A DNA stretch of 64,000 bases from Fibrobacter sp. UWB5 (GTDB lineage: Bacteria; Fibrobacterota; Fibrobacteria; Fibrobacterales; Fibrobacteraceae): contig NZ_MWQH01000001.1 of assembly GCF_002210295.1 (NCBI RefSeq), positions 558,001 to 622,000 on the forward strand, read 5' to 3'. Shown piece after piece: positions 61,847-64,000 of the stretch (position 1 is the stretch's first letter; each line of letters starts with the position of its first letter). A program made the position numbers and the translations under genes. The notes under the pieces are model-generated. The model did not search any database, was not told the DNA's origin, and saw only the letters and a program-made list of their open reading frames with translations.

Positions 61847-62819
61847 CCCTGAATTAAGTTCTCGTATTTCGTCTTTGAGCTTTGTATGCGCCTGCATGGT
61901 TGTGCTCATTCATGTGCCGGTGCCCTCGACAACCGGCTCTTGGGGGTGGTATTTAAGCAGCATTTTCTCTTATGGAGTGTGCTTGATTTCAGTTCCGTTC
62001 TTTTTTATTATAAGTGGATTTTTTCTTGGAAGGCACTTGGATGAAGATGGGTGGTATAAGAAGGCTCTGAAGAAACGAGTGAGAAGTTTACTAATACCTT
62101 ATATTGTGTTCAATGCGCTCTATTGGGGATTGACTCATGTGGATTTTGAGTTGTGGAACATGAAAAATATTGTAGTTGGCATTGTTGGATATCCTTTTGG
62201 ATATCCGTCATTAGGCCCGACTTGGTATATAAGATCTCTTTTGATATTTGTAGCATTAAGTCCGTTATTGTCTCATAGATTGTTATTAACGGGGGGGGGG
62301 ACGTTTATTGTGGCTATATTCTTTTTGATTTTGTCAGATTATAATCCGGACTTGAAAATCATAAAACTATTGAAGTATACATTTTCTATACAAAATTTAT
62401 TTTATTTTGTGACCGGATTGATATTATCAAAACGAAATTTGCTGGTAAGTCAGTCTTTAGCAAAGTTTGCTGCAGCATCGGCTTTTGTGATACTTATTTT
62501 CAAGGTTTATTTTGAATCACGGGGTTTTGCCATTCCCACTATATGGAGATTGCTGTTTTGTCCGCTAACATTAATTGCTTTTTGGAAACTATTTCCAAAA
62601 GTGAATATGAGTGAAAATATAACCGCCTTGGCATTCCCGATATTTTTATTACATTATTTTTCTTTAATAGTTTTAACAAAAATGAACTTAGATTACAATA
62701 GTGCCTTCGGGTTTATTGGAGGTTACGCCTTTATGCTGATTAGTTCACTTTGCGTTTCTTTTTTGATTAGAAGAATCCTCCCTGATAAGATTATCTCATT
62801 TATGTTTGGTGGAAGATAG
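61833..62819 (+). CDS. Acyltransferase family 3 protein with an in-frame 10-G run (ON)
   Basis: 328 residues, about ten membrane helices, OafA-like. MVVLIHVPVP with the conserved His near residue 27, and FFFIISGFFLGRHLD (about 56). The codons for Thr153-Gly154-Gly155-Gly156 are made of a run of ten G (62291-62300); one G more or less would stop translation early. The frame is open here, so the gene is ON. It probably acylates the polysaccharide made by this locus. Confidence 0.85.
   Translation: MKSISPELSSRISSLSFVCACMVVLIHVPVPSTTGSWGWYLSSIFSYGVCLISVPFFFIISGFFLGRHLDEDGWYKKALKKRVRSLLIPYIVFNALYWGLTHVDFELWNMKNIVVGIVGYPFGYPSLGPTWYIRSLLIFVALSPLLSHRLLLTGGGTFIVAIFFLILSDYNPDLKIIKLLKYTFSIQNLFYFVTGLILSKRNLLVSQSLAKFAAASAFVILIFKVYFESRGFAIPTIWRLLFCPLTLIAFWKLFPKVNMSENITALAFPIFLLHYFSLIVLTKMNLDYNSAFGFIGGYAFMLISSLCVSFLIRRILPDKIISFMFGGR
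62291..62300 (+). repeat. Poly-G run (10 G) in the acyltransferase gene
   Basis: Ten consecutive G in frame (ACG GGG GGG GGG ACG). It is the longest homopolymer in this AT-rich gene and typical of slippage-prone contingency loci. Confidence 0.9.
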
Positions 62820-62823
62820 AGTA

Positions 62824-64000
62824 ATGATTAAAGTATCAATCGCTATCCCCGTTTATAATGTATCAAAATATGTGGAAAAGTCATTACGTTCTGCATTAGA
62901 TCAAGACTTTCAAGAGAAATATGAAATCATTCTTGTTGATGATTGTGGAACGGATGATAGCATGATGGTCGTTGACCGCGTTATTGCTAGTCATGCTAGA
63001 GGAAATATTGTCCGAATTATTCGGCATGAAAAAAATATGGGATTAGGTCCAGCAAGAAATACCGCAATCAACAACGCAAATGGGCTATACATATTCTTTC
63101 TTGACTCAGATGATTGGATTTCGCAGGATTGTCTTTCTGTTCTTTATAAAAAAGCTGTTGAGACAAAAGCTGATGCTGTTGTAGGTTCTGTTGAACGGGT
63201 TGAAGATGAAACATTGCGTCAGCTCGGGCAAAATCAATATCCTGATACTGTTGTTTGTCATAATGGCGCTGGCGTATGGATGGTGAATCACAAACCGGAT
63301 ATGCACATTGAAGTATGGAATAAACTTTTTCGGACAGAATTCCTTCGAAAAAACAGGATTTGTTTTGTACATAGAATATTTGAAGATTACTATTTCGATT
63401 TTCGTTTTCGTGCGTCTGCTCAAACAATCGCCTTCTGCTCTGAAAAAACTTTGTTTTATAATATTCGCCAAAATTCCATTTTGACAACACTCAAGGCGAC
63501 AAAGGGTTCTGATGAATCCGTTAAAACTTTTTGTGAAATCTTGCGCTATCTCCAGGAAATGCTGGTAAATGAATACTCCTCTATAATGGATGTATATGAC
63601 TTGTATTTCCAAAGGGTTATTTGGGTATTTGAAAATTTCGCTAGGTACCAATATTCAGAAGACCAATGGAAATACATAAAAGAGCATGTTAAAGGTTTTT
63701 GTTCTGTTATTCCAAATATTTCAGCCTTGCACAGCTCTCGGAATAAATTCATCTATAAAAGAATTGCCCAAAATGAGAGTCTGGATTTGTTTTACAAAGT
63801 CAATAGACAGTATTTTAAGTTAGATAAGTGGAAAAAAAGAATCGGTATGCTTAGACAAGTGGAACCGATGTACGTTTTAGGAAGAGTAAAAAATAAAATA
63901 GAATGGCTCCTTTTGGGAGGAAAGAAAAAAGCTGAACAATTTGCTTATCAGAGGGGCTTGAATCAGCAGCATTGTTATGATTTCCCTGCAGAATCTAACG
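62824..64000 (+). CDS. Family 2 glycosyltransferase (3' end cut by window edge)
   Basis: 392 codons visible. VSIAIPVYNVSKYVEKSLRS (4-23), ILVDDCGTDDSMMV (about 38), NMGLGPARNTAIN (about 67), FFLDSDDWISQ (about 91-101), then NKLFRTEFLRKN (about 164). Longer than simple GT2 proteins, with a C-terminal extension as in capsule synthases. The gene and presumably the locus continue to the right. Confidence 0.85.
   Translation, partial: MIKVSIAIPVYNVSKYVEKSLRSALDQDFQEKYEIILVDDCGTDDSMMVVDRVIASHARGNIVRIIRHEKNMGLGPARNTAINNANGLYIFFLDSDDWISQDCLSVLYKKAVETKADAVVGSVERVEDETLRQLGQNQYPDTVVCHNGAGVWMVNHKPDMHIEVWNKLFRTEFLRKNRICFVHRIFEDYYFDFRFRASAQTIAFCSEKTLFYNIRQNSILTTLKATKGSDESVKTFCEILRYLQEMLVNEYSSIMDVYDLYFQRVIWVFENFARYQYSEDQWKYIKEHVKGFCSVIPNISALHSSRNKFIYKRIAQNESLDLFYKVNRQYFKLDKWKKRIGMLRQVEPMYVLGRVKNKIEWLLLGGKKKAEQFAYQRGLNQQHCYDFPAESN

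Overview
The window looks like part of a chromosome from a Fibrobacter-type bacterium (FCB group). The reasons are a TIGR02147-type regulator followed directly by a lipoprotein, a family described as a Fibrobacter succinogenes paralogue set; FCB-like promoter boxes such as TATATTTG; type IV pilin-like genes; several Rpn-type nuclease paralogues; and otherwise ordinary Gram-negative housekeeping genes. The genus is an inference from gene content; no rRNA, tRNA or CRISPR array was seen.

Positions 1-19,300 are core genome with balanced base composition: a truncated glycosyltransferase, sstT, a queF-yhhQ queuosine pair, tex, the TIGR02147/lipoprotein pair, a ferredoxin, argB-argD, a B12-type radical SAM protein, a MORN-repeat protein, an ApaH-like phosphatase, a pseudouridine synthase, a Ppx/GppA phosphatase, a histone H1-like Lys/Ala/Pro protein, and hit-recO-panB. 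Short palindromic repeats lie between these genes and, in two cases, inside them. Positions 19,300-21,270 hold a pilin-like gene and about 1.1 kb of decayed sequence with gene fragments.

Positions 21,270-40,000 form the first surface-glycan region, nearly all on the minus strand and markedly AT-rich in places. In transcription order it has two tandem copies of a two-gene module (polytopic GT-C-like protein plus membrane-anchored alkaline-phosphatase-superfamily protein), a WecE-type sugar aminotransferase, and a tightly overlapping acyl cassette: GNAT, ACP, KAS III, SDR, KAS III, SDR, ACP, AMP ligase and a LuxE-LuxC fusion. These are followed by a membrane acyltransferase and a GtrB/ArnC-like glycosyltransferase; a small-multidrug-resistance-like pair converges on the latter. 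I infer that the cassette builds an unusual acyl or aldehyde group for an amino sugar, and that the lipid-linked sugar enzymes act with the GT-C proteins on the periplasmic side.

Positions 40,100-46,700 hold a second pilin, three Rpn-type nuclease paralogues, a secreted protein, a small unknown gene and a class II Fic protein. From 46,997 to the right edge there is a second, plus-strand polysaccharide locus: PglD-like acetyltransferase, PglC-like initiating transferase, epimerase, glycosyltransferases, MBOAT/SGNH acylation pair, EpsG-like polymerase, Wzx flippase, PP-loop ATPase, nitroreductase-like protein, pyruvyl transferase, acyltransferase and a final truncated glycosyltransferase. Two of its acyltransferases contain poly-G runs inside their reading frames: 8 G in the MBOAT gene, which shifts the frame (OFF), and 10 G in the acyltransferase-3 gene, which keeps it (ON). 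This suggests phase-variable acylation of the surface polysaccharide.
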